A model generated the notes under the pieces. That model saw only the letters and a program-made list of their open reading frames with translations. It made no database searches and was not told the DNA's origin. From Cavenderia fasciculata (Eukaryota > Evosea > Eumycetozoa > Acytosteliales > Cavenderiaceae), in assembly GCF_000203815.1 (NCBI RefSeq), contig NW_004457711.1, positions 186,001 to 250,000 of the forward strand: a stretch of 64,000 bases of DNA. Direction: 5' to 3'. Every line of letters begins with the position of its first letter. Positions within the stretch are counted from its first letter, which is position 1. Of the stretch, positions 1 through 12,996 are shown piece after piece. Made by a program: the position numbers and the translations under genes.

Positions 1-68
1 ATTACTAATACGTGTCTATAATTACATTTGTAATATACATATATCTATTTAGAGAGAGAGAGAGAACA

Positions 69-3000
69 ATGTATAGATGTGCTGCAACTGCTTCAAAGCA
101 GCGTATTAATAGTTTGGTTGCAAGTCAAGTAACAGCTACTTTGACTGGTACCAAAGGAGGTTCATTGGTAGTCTCCAAATCATCATATTGTACTTCTTCT
201 AAAAAGGATGACAAACCTGATGGTGTAACAACTACTCCTAAAACAACAACCAACCAAAAAAAAAAGAAAGAAGATCCATCAGACAATTACAAGAATCTTT
301 TAAAGAATTTTGAACAAAGATTAGATACTAAAAAAGAAGATCAACAAACAACAAAAGATCAACAACAACAACCACAACAATCATCGTCATCATCAAAAGA
401 ACAACAATTACAAAAGACATCAGACAAACCATCACTTAAAAAGATATCAAATATTCCAGCATTTGATGCAAGTTTTGCATCTTACAATGGTGGTGGTTTG
501 GGCATGTATATGGCCGAGCAAGAGGCTGATGAAGATACTGCTGCCGACGAAGAGTTTGATATTGAAGAGTTTAAAAACATGAGATTCAACGAACACGAAG
601 ACGTGATTATCGAGGATGTCGAAGACGAGGATATCATGATCGAAGACTATGAGTTGGATCGTGACGACTATGGTGGTGACATTGTCGACGACCTCTTGGA
701 GGAGAGTCAAGCCATCGAATATGAAGAAGATGGTGAGGACGGTGACGGTGTTAAATTGTCCAAGGGCGACGAGGCAGACTTGGACGAGGACGCCGACGAC
801 GACCAAGACGAAGAGTTTATCGATGAATACGAAGAAGATGATGACGAGTTGGACGACGAACTCCTCGACGATGCCGACAATGATGGCGATCTCATCGGTG
901 AAGAGCTTTTGGACAAGGAGTTGGACAAGTTGTTGTCAAAGAAGGATCAAGAGTTTGCTATGGCCGAGTTTGACAATATCCAAGAGGAAGAAGACGACGA
1001 GCCACAAGCCGAGTTTGAAATGCAAGATATGGACGAAGCAGCCGAGTTGGAAGTAGAAAGAGCCACAGAAGACGACGATGAGGATGTTGTCGTGCCACAA
1101 GATATCGCCGAATATCTTGACCTCGAGGATTTGGACCGTCAAAACCTCTTTACTCATACCGAAAATCTTGAACTATTCATGAAGAATTTCGATGGTGAAG
1201 AAGGTATCTTGGAAACACTCGAAAATGAATTAAGACAAGATGGAAAACAAGAAGTCGACGAAATCGATCAAGACGACGACGATGAAGATGATATGATTCA
1301 AGTAGAGGAAGAGATTGACTTGGAAGAAATCGAGGAAGATGAAGAGGATGAGGGTTTGGAGATGGACGACGATTTGGAAGAGTTTGATGAAGATGGAGAG
1401 GAAGAGGTAGACTATGATAATCTGTCCGATGAAGAGACCGATCTTGCTGTCCGTGCCGAATCATTGATCAAGGATTTGCCAACACTGCCATTCCACGAAG
1501 AACTTGCTATTGCCCAAGAAGAGGGGTTGACTCCATTTGACCAACGTTCGGCCGACTATGGTAAGCTGACCAAGGACAAGATGCGTGTATTCACCAAGAA
1601 CTGGGAGCAAGGTCTTTTGCAAGACTCTCTCGAGACCTTGTTTGCCGATGACATGGCTCAACTTGCCAGCACACAGGATCCTAGCAAGGTGCCATACATC
1701 TTTGACCCCAAGCTCATCAAAGAGTACAACGACGACGTCAACGAAAAGTTGGGAGACCAGTTCCTCGAACACCACCAACGTCTCGAGCTTGTCCAAGAGC
1801 TCATTGACGCCGACCCCGAGGACTCGCCAACCATCGAGGACTACATAAAGTTGGAGCAACACCAAGACCAAGACCAAATCGCGTTGCCAGAGTCTGCCAA
1901 GCAAAAGGCCAAGCTCAAGGCACTGCTCACCAAATACTCGGTCGAGGAAACCAAGGCTATCGTCCAAGACAACATTGCTGGAAATGATGCATTGGATGCC
2001 GGCCTTATCACACCCCAAGAATACTTGGTTCAACCAAAGTCCCAGCAAGAAATCAACTTTTACAACTTAAATACTATAGAGTCTACTGCCTTTGAAACTG
2101 TTGCTGCCGATGGTAAAAAGGTTGTTGGTGCTGTTGGTGGTGTTGTTGGTGGTGCCGTCGGTGGTGTTGTGACTACTGCTGCCACTGAGATGTTTGTCCC
2201 AACAAGCGACGTCATTTCAAAGGAAGATGATGCCAAATGGGACGCTCAATTGGAAGCTCAAATCGTTGATGCTATGGACCAAACCATTGCCCAAGACTAC
2301 AAGCAACAAGAAGCTCAAGAATTGTTTGATCAAGAGGAACACGACAAGTACAACGAGATATTAAAGGAGGGAACCGATTACGAACCACCCAATATCACCG
2401 TCGACAGTATCTTCCAACTCTCTGAAGACAATGAGTTTTACAACTCACCATCACTCGTCAAGGACTTTGGTGTACGTGAACCACACACCTATGCCGAGAT
2501 GAGAGTTGCCTTGGTCGATGCCCACACCTCGCAAATGGGTATTGAAAAGGATGACGAAGAAGACGATGAATTCCACGATCCAAATGCCATCATCAACACC
2601 AAATACGAGTATCTCAAAAAGATGGATCTCTACGAACAAGAGTACAAGCGTGATGTTGAGAACCAAGAGATGCAAGTCTATGACCAAAGTGCCGTACAAG
2701 CCGACATGGAACGTCTCACCGAACAACTCGATCTCGTCATCTCTCAAGACATTGACAATATTGTCGAAGAAAAGGTTACTCCCGCTCAAGTCTTGGCTGC
2801 TCTCAAGTTGGGCAAGGCTAAAGATTTTGAAATCAATGAAAATGAAGAGTCAAGCGGTGCCATTGAAATCACCGAAGAAAACATTGAACAATTACTTGCT
2901 CAAGCCAACGATTGGAACAACACCTCAGACATTGATCAAATCGTTCGTGAATTGGGTCAAGAAGTAGCCGGACAAGATGAAGATGACGATGGTCTCTACC

Positions 3001-4694
3001 ATGAACCAACTATCGACGAGATGATCCCATCTGCTGAACAAGACGTTGAAGAAGAAATGAACGGTAAACAACAATTGGTCGAAGAAGAAGAAAAGGAATT
3101 GGAAGATGCCCTATCTCAAGAACTCGAAAAAATCACTGGTGAAATTGATGAACAAAATGGTGTCAGCAGCAGCAGTGGTGAAAATAATAATGGTATTGAA
3201 AAGTCTGATGATTCTGCTGATATTGATGCAAAGAATAGGTAAAGAAAAAGAAAAAAAGAAAAAAGAAAAAAGAAAAAGAAATGATTTATTAACTTTTTAA
3301 ATTTATTTTCGTTTTAAAGTGATATATTATTTAATAAGAGATTCCTTGAAGATGGTGAAGAAGCAGAACCAGAATTAATTGATGAATTGGAAGCAGATTT
3401 TGAAAAGGAACCATTGTTTGACAATGATTTTGGAGATGAAAATCAACCGTTACATGTTGAGGATATTCCAACTGTTGCCGATGTACCATCATTGCAACAA
3501 CTTTTATTCAAGGATCAACAGGATGCATTGAGAGAGGCTAAACAATCTGGTGATGCACCAGTTGTAGGTTCGGTGGATATCGAACAATTCATCGAAGGAT
3601 TGGATCTCTCCAAGATTGAACAAACCGGAGCATTGTCGGCCCAAGACCAAGAAGTGATGTTTAGCCGTTTCATCAAGAGTGTTCAAGACGAGATTGACAA
3701 CAACTTTGAAGAGTTTGCCAAACAAGAGATACAAAATGAAATCGATCTGTTGGATGCCCAAACAGCCGAAGACATTGTATTGTACGACGAACAAGGAAAC
3801 GCCATCCCACAACAAACCGAGTCGGATGACGCTGCCGCCGAAAACTTTAACATTAGCGACGAAGAGTTTAGCGAACTTGTCAATGACTATGGTTCGATGG
3901 CACGTACCGAGTTGGGAGTCGAGAATATGGAGCTGCCATTTGAGATTATCGAAGTCAATAACCCCGACCTCGACGTCTACGAAGCCATGGACAAGATGGA
4001 TCCAAGCGACTTTAACAAGCTCGAGCTCGGTCTCAACATCACCTCTCCCAAGGGTTTCCTCGAGATTGGCGAGTACGTAGAGATGATCAACGACCAAGAA
4101 GACATGGAAGAGTTGAACGAGCCAATGGCCGTCCTCACACTCGAAGCCGACATGTACCTCCGTCGCAAGGAAAAGAAGATGAAGGTGTTGGCCAAACGTA
4201 GAGAACGTGCCCAAAAATCACGTGAAGCTCAATTGGCCAAACATCGTGAAGCCATTGCCAATAGTACTGCTACCCCAACCCAACACATCAAGGGTAAACG
4301 TGCTATGATTCCAACCGCTGCCGCTGCCAGCAATACCATCTATGTATCACCATACGAACCAAATACCTATGTCAAGCTTGCCGACATGAAAGAACAATCA
4401 GAGCACGACCAAGACATCTTTAGAGACATTCTCCAACAAAGTCACGTCTCACTCACTCTCAACCCATTCCACAATCACGCCCAAACCAAGAGCTCAATGA
4501 AATACATTCAAGACCAACTCACCTCTTACAAAGCTCATGCTGCCTCTCGTCTTGAACAACGTAAGAATGCCGTACCATTTGACGACCCATTATTCAAAAA
4601 GACAGACCTCCTCATCGAACCATGGGATCTCGAACGTTATGATGCCGATTATTATGGTGAAAATGAAGATGATAGTGTTGATTTGGATAATTAA
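69..4694 (+). CDS. Very large acidic protein with mitochondrial-type N-terminus, function unknown
   Basis: Two exons, 69-3238 and 3341-4694, joined by a 102-bp GT..AG intron; the spliced product is about 1,507 aa. I chose ATG 69 rather than the in-frame ATG at 12 because the protein from 69 opens with about 45 residues rich in Arg, Lys, Ser and Thr and lacking acidic residues, which is typical of a mitochondrial presequence. A Lys/Gln/Ser low-complexity linker follows. Residues of about 160-500 are extremely rich in Asp and Glu, and a Gly/Val-rich patch lies near residue 690. The second exon (from residue 1057) has a more ordinary composition and a strongly basic, coiled-coil-like stretch after about residue 1330. 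I recognise no named domain. Codon use is biased toward C-ending codons in the core, which suggests good expression. The mitochondrial location is inferred from the leader only. Confidence 0.8.
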
Positions 4695-4930
4695 ACAAAG
4701 GAAATTTAATAATAACAATAATAATAATAATAGTAATAGAAAAAAAAAATACATTTTTAAAAAAAAAATAATAAATAATAATATTAAAGTATATAAATCA
4801 AAAAAAAGAAAGAGAAAGAGGAGAGTAGGGATATTTATATAAAATTTAACTTTTATTTTATTTTAAAAAGATTTGGGGGGGAAATATTGAATATAGAGTG
4901 GGATGTAGATGGGGTTGATGTTGTTATTGT

Positions 4931-5851
4931 TTATTTACCAGCATGACCACCAGCATTGGCTGGGGTATTGGCATAATCGGCGTATGGACGATCGACAAGA
5001 GCAACCTTTTCAGATAGGATAAATCTCCAAAGGAGAGCAGCAACGATACCACCTGCAATTGGTCCAAACCAATAGAGGTAATGGTAGTGCCATGTGTCTG
5101 AGAGTACAGCTGGACCGAATGAACGGGCTGGGTTGAGTGATCCACCAGTGTATGGGTTCAACATGGCAACACCAGCATAGACAGCGCATCCAATACCAAG
5201 TGGAGCATATCTACCCAACTTTGGATCCCATTCATTGTAGACTGACATACCAAGTACTACCAAACATAACAAACAAGTTCCCATCATTTCTAAAAAGAAT
5301 CCTCTTGCAAATGGAATAGTTGGTGCTAATGTTGTTGCTCCTAAATTTCCTTCATCTAAAATAAAACAAGTAAATTAATATTATTATCTCTTTAAAAGAA
5401 ATAATTCTTTTTCCTTTTACTTACAATGACCTGGAACAGCAGCTTTAATTAAAGCACTACCGGCGAGAGCACCACAACATTGCATAATGATGAATAAAAT
5501 ACCATTCAAAATACCCATACGACCAGTAAATACAAGAGAGACTGTGACGGCGGGGTTCAACTGACAACCAGATACACCACTGGTGAACCAGATGATGGCG
5601 GCAAGAGTCATGGCTTGAATGAGGGCAATGAGGACGATTTTAATGACTGGATCGGAAAAGTAAAAGTTGGCAGTGATGACGGAACCACCAACCATAAATG
5701 TAAAGAACATGAGACCGACAAACTCGGCAAGACATTGACGTAAAAGTTGTCTCTTTTTCGATTCATGTACTCTAATAATCAGTTTGCTTTCATCTGAATT
5801 AGAGTACTGTGTGTACCTTGGAAAGATTTGTGGATAAAATGATAATACCAT
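4931..5851 (-). CDS. Aquaporin (MIP family water/solute channel)
   Basis: Exons 5851-5425 and 5355-4931 with a 69-bp intron give 283 aa. Both channel signature loops are present: NPA at residues 99-101 (context GCQLNPAVTV) and NPAR at 217-220 (context GGSLNPARSF). Six hydrophobic segments fit the family and the length is normal for an MIP. The protein forms a membrane pore for water or small neutral solutes. The selectivity-filter Arg after the second NPA is present. The position in helix 5 that is His in strict water channels appears to be Val (V205), so a wider or altered selectivity is possible. The gene is convergent with the upstream acidic-protein gene, with 236 bp between stops. Dictyostelids have several aquaporins (WacA, AqpA, AqpB) and I cannot say which is the orthologue. 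Confidence 0.93.
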
Positions 5852-8071
5852 TTTTCACTACTAAAAATTTTTAGATATAATCTAGAGATTTCTATATTTT
5901 TGATTGGATGGATGGATGGATGGATGGATGGAATAGATTAATAAATGTTTGTATGTGTGTATAAAGTTAAGTTGGTTGGATAAGTTATTACCTTTGTATT
6001 TATTGAAGATCTAGAGATTGATGGAATGAAAATAATAAATAAATTACAGAGAAAACAATAAATAAACAAATAGATAGATAGATAAAACTATATTAAACTA
6101 ATTAATGAATAACAACAACAACAATGGTTGAGATAGTCTTTGCTTTCAAACAATTTGTTCAAATTAGGATTGTACCGGAGTGCAATCGTAGTAATTGTCG
6201 AGGATGGAGGAAGTGGTGAGTTTGGGGGTTAGGGTTAGGGTTGTAATGTGTAGAATCGATAGTTTGCAGATTTTTCACAACAACAACAAACACACCCACA
6301 CTCATTGTATTTCAATGCTAAATCAGAAAGACAGATAGACAGATAGATAGATAGCATCTAGTATCGCCGTTATATACTACTACTACTTTGTATCTGTCGT
6401 TTTCATCGTATCGTAGAGATATATATCTCTTTTCTATTATTTTTCATTCTTTTACAACCACCACTACCAGTGCTGTTGTATTGTGTTTCGAAAACACATT
6501 CTACATTGTGTGTTTGTTGAATTGTATTATTATTATTACTATTACTTTATTATTACTTTATTATTATTATTATTATTATTATTCATTTCCTCTCGAATAT
6601 CGATTGTTCAATTGAAACATTCAATGGAATGTGAAATGTTTCGTTTGTCGCAACTGATTGAATCTACTTTTAACTATTATACATGTTCGAAAACAAATAT
6701 TTAAAAGTCTCGTCTTGTCTCTTCTCCATTAAAACTTGAATAGACTTTTGATCAAAAAAGGTTGGCAGCTTTGTTATTTTTGTTGAATTTTGAACAAAAA
6801 AGGAAATTTCATTGTTTTTTGAAGCGCCATGTTGAAGGATGGAATTTGTAGAGTCGATGGGAAATTTATTTGTGCCAACATCATCCTAGACACGGGTTGT
6901 ACACATTAAATCCTATCTTGGATGACGATGATGGTGGTTGTTGTAGGGTCAGCAAACATAGAGAGAGGAGAGAGATTGTCGATCAACTTGTTGTTCCATT
7001 GGAGCATGTCGTGGTTCCTTGCCTTCTCCTCCTCCCTCCTCTTTTCCTTTATTCAATCATTCATAGTATCATTCCCATCCTTAAATAGTATCTATCTCTC
7101 TTTCTTGTTTTTATTTATTTGTTTATTATTATTTCTTCTTTCACCCGAATAGATTAGATTCATTCAAACAACAACAGCAATAGTCACACTATCAGTTCTT
7201 CATACTCTCTTATTATAAAACACAACAACAGTATACTTTAAATATATTTATTCTTTAGAGAAAGAGAGATAGATACTAACTATACTATATCAATACTATT
7301 TCAACATCAACTACCCAAAGTTGAAAAAAGACAAGACAAAACCACAAAAAGAGAGGAGACAAGGTAAGTCATAAGTCAACAATTGCGATCATATCATGTA
7401 CATTTATAGGAGTTAGGAACAAGTCAATAGACGCTGCTTATGATAACAAGAAAGAGTAACAGTAACAACAGTCTCTACTAACAAACTCTTGAGACTACAA
7501 CATATGGATACATATAAATACTTTTATAGTTGGAGTTTCAGAGTCAACCAAAACTACGCGACTGTCGCATTCATTCGAGTTCAGCATCTTTTCGCTATGC
7601 ATCGACAAAAATGGAAATCCATTGTTTGGAGGTTTTTTTTTTTTTTACTCAGTCCCCTCTCTTTTTTATTTTTAAATAATAATATAACTATATATCGTCG
7701 TTTATCGTGTGGGAGAATGAAAATATGTCCAACAAGACATAACATTATCATCGTTTAGTATTATCATTCTTCTTCTTCTTCTTTTCTTTTACACTGTGTA
7801 CTACTTATTACTTATACTTAACCAATAATAATAATAATAATTAATCCATCCTCCAATCCTATCTCCTTCTTTTATCCACCTACCACCCTCATTCATTCAT
7901 TCATTCTCGTTTTTTTTTGTACAACAAGAACACAATAATAATAATATTCAGTTAGACATCGAGAGAGAGAATAATCAGAATATCAATCAATTTATTATTT
8001 ATTTATTTATTTACCTATTCTTTTATTTATTAAATATTTAGATTATTTATTTATTTATTATTAAAGATAAG
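5852..8071. other. Long intergenic region, shared promoters and 5' leaders
   Basis: This 2.2 kb AT-rich spacer lies between divergent genes (aquaporin on minus, F-box/START on plus). It contains a GGAT tetranucleotide run at 5906-5932, a short telomere-like TTAGGG pair near 6229-6242, and ATT/ATA repeats. A short ORF at 6829-6909 is discussed in the findings. A GTAAGT donor-like site near 7363 and an AG after a T-rich tract near 7950 could bound a 5' UTR intron of the downstream gene; this is inference. No convincing long coding region was seen. Confidence 0.6.
5906..5932. repeat. (GGAT)n microsatellite
   Basis: About six and a half copies of the tetranucleotide GGAT directly upstream of the aquaporin start. 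Confidence 0.9.
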
Positions 8072-10239
8072 ATGAGTAGTGTATTTCATCATAATCATAG
8101 TCATAATCATAGTCATCATCATCCACACCATCAACATAGTAATGTAATTATACATCATAGTCAACTTGGACATCCACTAGAGTTACTTGATTTACCCGAT
8201 GACATTCTATTGTATATATTCACCTATCTCGATGAAAAGTCGTTGACACGAGTCGGACAATTGTCGAATTTCTTCAACTCGATCTCATCCAACCACAATC
8301 TCTGGAGAGAGCTGTTTCGTGTTAAATGGGGACCCATGTATCCTCTGGTACCCGTCTGCACCATCAACTGCTGCCACAAGTACTTTTCCGATCCCTACAG
8401 TAACCTCGAACCCATCAACAGACTGTTTAGCTACGCCTTTTACAAGAGTTTGATGATTCCACAGGCTATCCTATCGGTCATCCTATCGAGCTACAGTTTC
8501 AAGCAAATGTTCAAGTTTCGTAATCTTCTCTATCGATACTATCAACCACTGCTATCAGATGCATTGGAAATATTACAGAAAACTGCTTCTTTAAATCAAC
8601 GTGGTAGTAGTCAAGGTAATGACAATGGTATTGAGAATAATGGAGAAGGAGCATTTTGGACTACTGTTCAAGTAACCAAACAACCTTCATTGGCAACGTC
8701 GACGATTGAAAAATCGATTGTACCCAATCAACGTGTATCGGTTCTTCACAATCACACATTGGTGCATCGTAACCTAACAACCTATTGCATACGTGTCACT
8801 CGTACCATTCCAACACGTATCCTCAAAAAGATGATGTCGTTGATACTCGACTATGAAAAGATCCCCCTATGGGACGTTGCATTGCGTCATTGCACGGGTA
8901 TGGTCATCAAGAGTCCCGAGATTAACGGTGTCGACGGTCACGTCAAAAAGGTTGATATTCTCCATAAACAAATCATTGGCAATCTCTTTATGACCTATGT
9001 TCGCATGGTCTACACAGAGTCTTCAGACAATGACCGTTTCTTTGCAAGTCCAAATAGTAATATTCACAATGATTCAAATGATAGTACTACTTTTAAGAGT
9101 AATAGTAATAATAATAATAGTATTATTAGTTTTAATCATAGTCATAATCACAATCAACCTTCAATGATGTCATCATCTTCAACAACCAATCCAATTATTC
9201 ATGATCAATTTAATAATATTCTACTTCAATATAGTTCACCATACCCTATTCAACCAACTCATAACAATAATAATATAAATAATAATAATAATAACAATAG
9301 TAATAATAATAATAATGAACCAACAACTACAACATCTGATTTATTGAATAATATTGGGTTATTACAATACCAATTAAATGAACAACACCAAGATATTATT
9401 AGAAAGTATCAAAGTGGATCACCAATCTCTTCAGATACTTCACAACACCAAGATAATAATGACGGTCGGGGCGGTGAAGATGATTCAGATGACTTTTCAT
9501 CATCAACTGATGATTCAGATTCATTTGTTTCAGATTCTGAAGATGACGAAAGTGACCAAGATGATAGTAGTGAATCACTTTCAGATAGTGAAGGATCATT
9601 GGATATTGAAGATAGTATCAATAGTCATTTACATCATCCAAATAGTGTATATAATAGTAATGCTTATAGTAGTAAGAATCACTCACGTTATCGTAGAGAA
9701 CAAGAGAGTGATGAACAACAAGATCAAGATCAAAATGAAGACAATGACGATGAAGAGGAAGACTTACAATCAAGTACTAGAGCTCCACTCAAACGTGTTC
9801 GTAGAAATAGTATTGATGAACCAATTTTATTATCTCCCATTCATATTGTTCAACATCATATTCCATTTCATATTAAAGGAATGAATAATCATTTAATTGA
9901 TAAAGGTAAATACAATATATATATATACAATATACAATATATATATAAATTTATCTATAGATAAACATTTTGGATGGAACAAATAATTAATAATTCTTTT
10001 TTATTTATTTCATTTCTTTAGAAGTACAACCATTTAATTTGGATTGTTATGGAAGTGGATTTATTTTTGAACCAATTGGTGATGGTAAAGAGATAAAGAT
10101 GACATATATATTACAAGTTCATCAAGAAGATTGGATGGATGATGAAGCCAAAGAAATGGTCGATGATTTGGCCATTTCAAGAGGTAGATCCATTTCATCT
10201 TTAATTTCACATGCCTATCATCTTTCAAGATCAACCTAA
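8072..10239 (+). CDS. F-box protein with a START-like lipid-binding domain interrupted by a long insert
   Basis: Exons 8072-9905 and 10022-10239 (intron 116 bp) give 683 aa. A His/Asn-rich start is followed by a clear F-box at about residues 36-80 (LDLPDDILLYIFTYLDEKSL), which predicts binding to Skp1 in an SCF ubiquitin ligase. Residues of about 205-330 resemble the N-terminal half of a START-type domain. The C-terminal 80 residues (GSGFIFEPIGDGKEIKMTYI, then a helix with GRSISSLISHA) resemble its second half. About 270 residues of Asn, Ser and Asp/Glu low complexity separate the two halves. F-box plus START proteins occur in amoebae and some protists. The START call rests on pattern recognition only; the F-box call is stronger. 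A lipid-sensing substrate adaptor is a reasonable inference. Confidence 0.85.
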
Positions 10240-10257
10240 ATCCTAAACCCCTAATCC

Positions 10258-10306
10258 ATCACACACACACACACACACATATATAATATAATATAATATA
10301 ATATAA
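10258..10306. repeat. (CA)n followed by (TATAA)n
   Basis: A CA dinucleotide run followed by TATAA-type pentamers, located between the convergent 3' ends of the F-box/START gene and the LRR pseudogene. Confidence 0.85.
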
Positions 10307-10496
10307 TCAAACAAAACCAACCGAGGAATTTATTTATTCAACAAAACCAACACAATCGACATATACTCCCCCTATACCTAAAAGGATACATAATGATATT
10401 TTGTATCTTTTATTTTCCTGCCCCCCAACTATTATTTTAAATAAATAATTTTGTAATTTAATTAATTAAATCCATGGATTTCTTATTCTTTTTTAT

Positions 10497-12499
10497 TTAT
10501 TTTGGATCATTGATTCTATCTTCAAAACTCCATTTCAATTCATATGAAGATGAAGCTATTTTTAAATCAAAATATAAATAAATGGGATCATATAGTTGTT
10601 GTTGTTGTTGTTGTTGTTGTTGATTGTTATTTGATTTTTGAGTGATGATCCCACCTTGAAGTGTTTGTGTTTCCAATACCAATACATTTCTATTTTTAGT
10701 GTCCAATCTTTGAATTGAGAATTGAAAAGTGTAGATGTGATCATCAGAGTAATAAGTATTATCTTGAATAATGATAGATAGAGATCTAACATTGGTATGG
10801 TTGATCACTTGGTCCAATCTAAACACTGCATTTTCAGAAAAGTATTTGAAGTTACATGTTAGATGAGTTGTATTTTGTGGTAGCCACAATTCTGATGGTG
10901 ATTGTGAGATGATTCTCTTGCTCATCATTGAGCCGATTGAGAACAGTTTAGGATATGGCCACTGGCCTCTGTCACGGGTCATTTGTACTTTTAAATGTTT
11001 GATGATTGGTGGTATGTTGTCTAATGTGAAGGGTCCATCGACATTATAAAAGTCAAGCATTTCAAGATGAGGTGGATAGGACGATGGAAATTGCAAATCT
11101 GTTTGGCTACTTTTACCGGTTTCAAACACTCCCCAAGCAAGTTTCTCCAAATGTTGAGGAAGTGTAGATGGAACCTTGTCAACCCTTTGCTTTAGTTTAA
11201 CGAGTGATGGAGGGAGGTTCCAGACAGGGTGATAGTATTCACCTATGATCGACAGATGAGTGAGACATGGTGGGAATATAACATTATCAAGTGATTTATC
11301 CTCGATAGTGATGGTATCAAATGTAACCCTCTGTACAGAGGGTGGGATGATATTGGGTGGAATTGTTTTATAACATCCTTTTAAATAGAGTTTCTTGATT
11401 GATTTGGATGATAATAGACTGATATTTCCATCGGTCAATAAACTTGCTGTCACATTTAAATTCTCCAATAGTGGCATGGTACATTCGTGTGGGATGTGTA
11501 CATAGTGAGACCAAATGGTAAGAATCTTGAGTGAAGGGGGTACACTTATAGTGGTACGGAGATCTTCTTCTTCATAGTAGTCTATAGTGTCGTGAGGTTG
11601 GACAGGCTCTCGAGATCGATGAATCGGTCTTCCTCTACCCTATCTGTTTCTTTATTGGATAGGTAGATCTTTAGGGTCACGAGTGACGTCAATGAAAGGA
11701 ATGTATTACGTGCAGGTATTTCCGTTGGTCTGAGAGTTAGACTAGTCAGACTGCTCGGGAAGACTGGATCCGGTCTACCACCACCACCACCACCGATACT
11801 CGACACACAATAACTCTTGAACTTTAATTCTGTCAATGATAAGAATTTAGAGAGACCCAACTCAATTGGAGTGTATTGTCGGGTATCGACATTTAATTCT
11901 AAAGTCTTGCGTGATGGGTGATGACCTAGACGATTCAACCATTTTGTAGAAACTACAAGTCGTTGAAGATTTGGTAACTGGGAGATAGAGTCAAGATCAA
12001 TGACTACTGTATTTCGGTCATTTTGGTAGTCATGGTCATTGATGATAAGTGTCTCGATAGATGGTATGTCACGACATGCAATATTTAGTACCGTTGGGCC
12101 CAAGGTATTGTGCATCACCAAAGCAGTTGTAATGTTACTTTTATCAACTCTGGTTGCAGCAGAAGCAGAGATACGTTGTTGTATCCATTTTGGATAGCGT
12201 TTGTCAACTTCTTCATCAGACAGTATAACCTGCTGATCAGATATACTATTCTCCAATATATCTTTAAAAGACAAGAGTTTGAATTGAGTAGCTGTTGCTT
12301 GAAACTGTTTTGATTTACATCTACCTTTATCATCAATAACTCTTATTCCTTTAAACTGTATCAACCTCTTTAAACTACTATTTTGATATAACTTTTTACA
12401 AGTTAACAACAAACATACTATATCTACATTATCATCAATCTTTGATATGATATGTAGTAGTAATAGATTAGATATCTTGTCAATAGTAGGAGTAGACAT
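10497..12499 (-). pseudogene. F-box-like/leucine-rich-repeat gene disrupted by one frameshift
   Basis: Two reading frames, 12499-11582 (305 aa, ending in TAG) and a second frame running from about 11585 to 10497, together match the whole intact 605-aa gene at 42853-44670. The N-terminus has an F-box-like helix pair (DIVCLLLTCKKLYQNSSLKR) and then irregular leucine-rich, FNIP-like repeats with the motif xLPxSLxxL. The C-terminus shares LVLET, TLQGGIIT and YDPIYLYFD with the paralog. The frame changes near 11585, in the segment encoding LSNLTTL. One missing base there would explain everything and no GT..AG intron fits. It is either a recent pseudogene or an assembly error. A poly-Gln run lies near the C-terminus. 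Confidence 0.75.
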
Positions 12500-12996
12500 T
12501 TACATCGACCCTTTATGATAGTATCATCCATAATACTATTTTTTGTGAGGTTTGGGTTGTGAGTCTACTGCTTTTTTTAATGTTGGCGTAGTCACGACCC
12601 ATCACCCATCTTTCAGACAAAGTGACCAGTAGTTGGTGATTCATACTTTCTATTATTATTATTTTTATTATTATTATCGTCATTGTCATTACCAGGTGAC
12701 TGTGCACCTTACCCATTCATTATCAATAGAAGAAGAGAAATAGAATATTAATCGTGTAGTATCATATAGTGTTGAAACAACAACAATAATGAATAAGAAA
12801 GATACGTCAACGAGTAGTAGTAGTAGTAACATCATCAATAATTTAAATTCATCATCATCATATATCTTTATATTATCTTTATATTCTTATCTATTTAATG
12901 AATAATAACCTTTAAGTAAAGGAGACAACATAGTATACTTTTTATATTTATATATATATATATACATATCAAACATAATTAATCAAACAAGAAACA
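12500..12996. other. Divergent promoter region
   Basis: A 497-bp AT-rich spacer between the LRR gene on minus and the FNIP gene on plus, with ATT, AGT and TA simple repeats, including a TATATA run just before the FNIP start. No coding potential was seen. Confidence 0.6.

Noticed and set aside
447-1464. Minus- and plus-strand ORFs inside the acidic protein gene (for example 447-806 minus and 649-1056 plus)
   Set aside because: They mirror the GAA/GAC repeat coding of the main frame, giving low-complexity shadow proteins, and have no independent start context.
7489-7758. 89-codon plus-strand ORF in the long spacer
   Set aside because: It contains poly-T-coded Phe runs and AT-driven composition, with no domain and no splice context; it looks like leader sequence.
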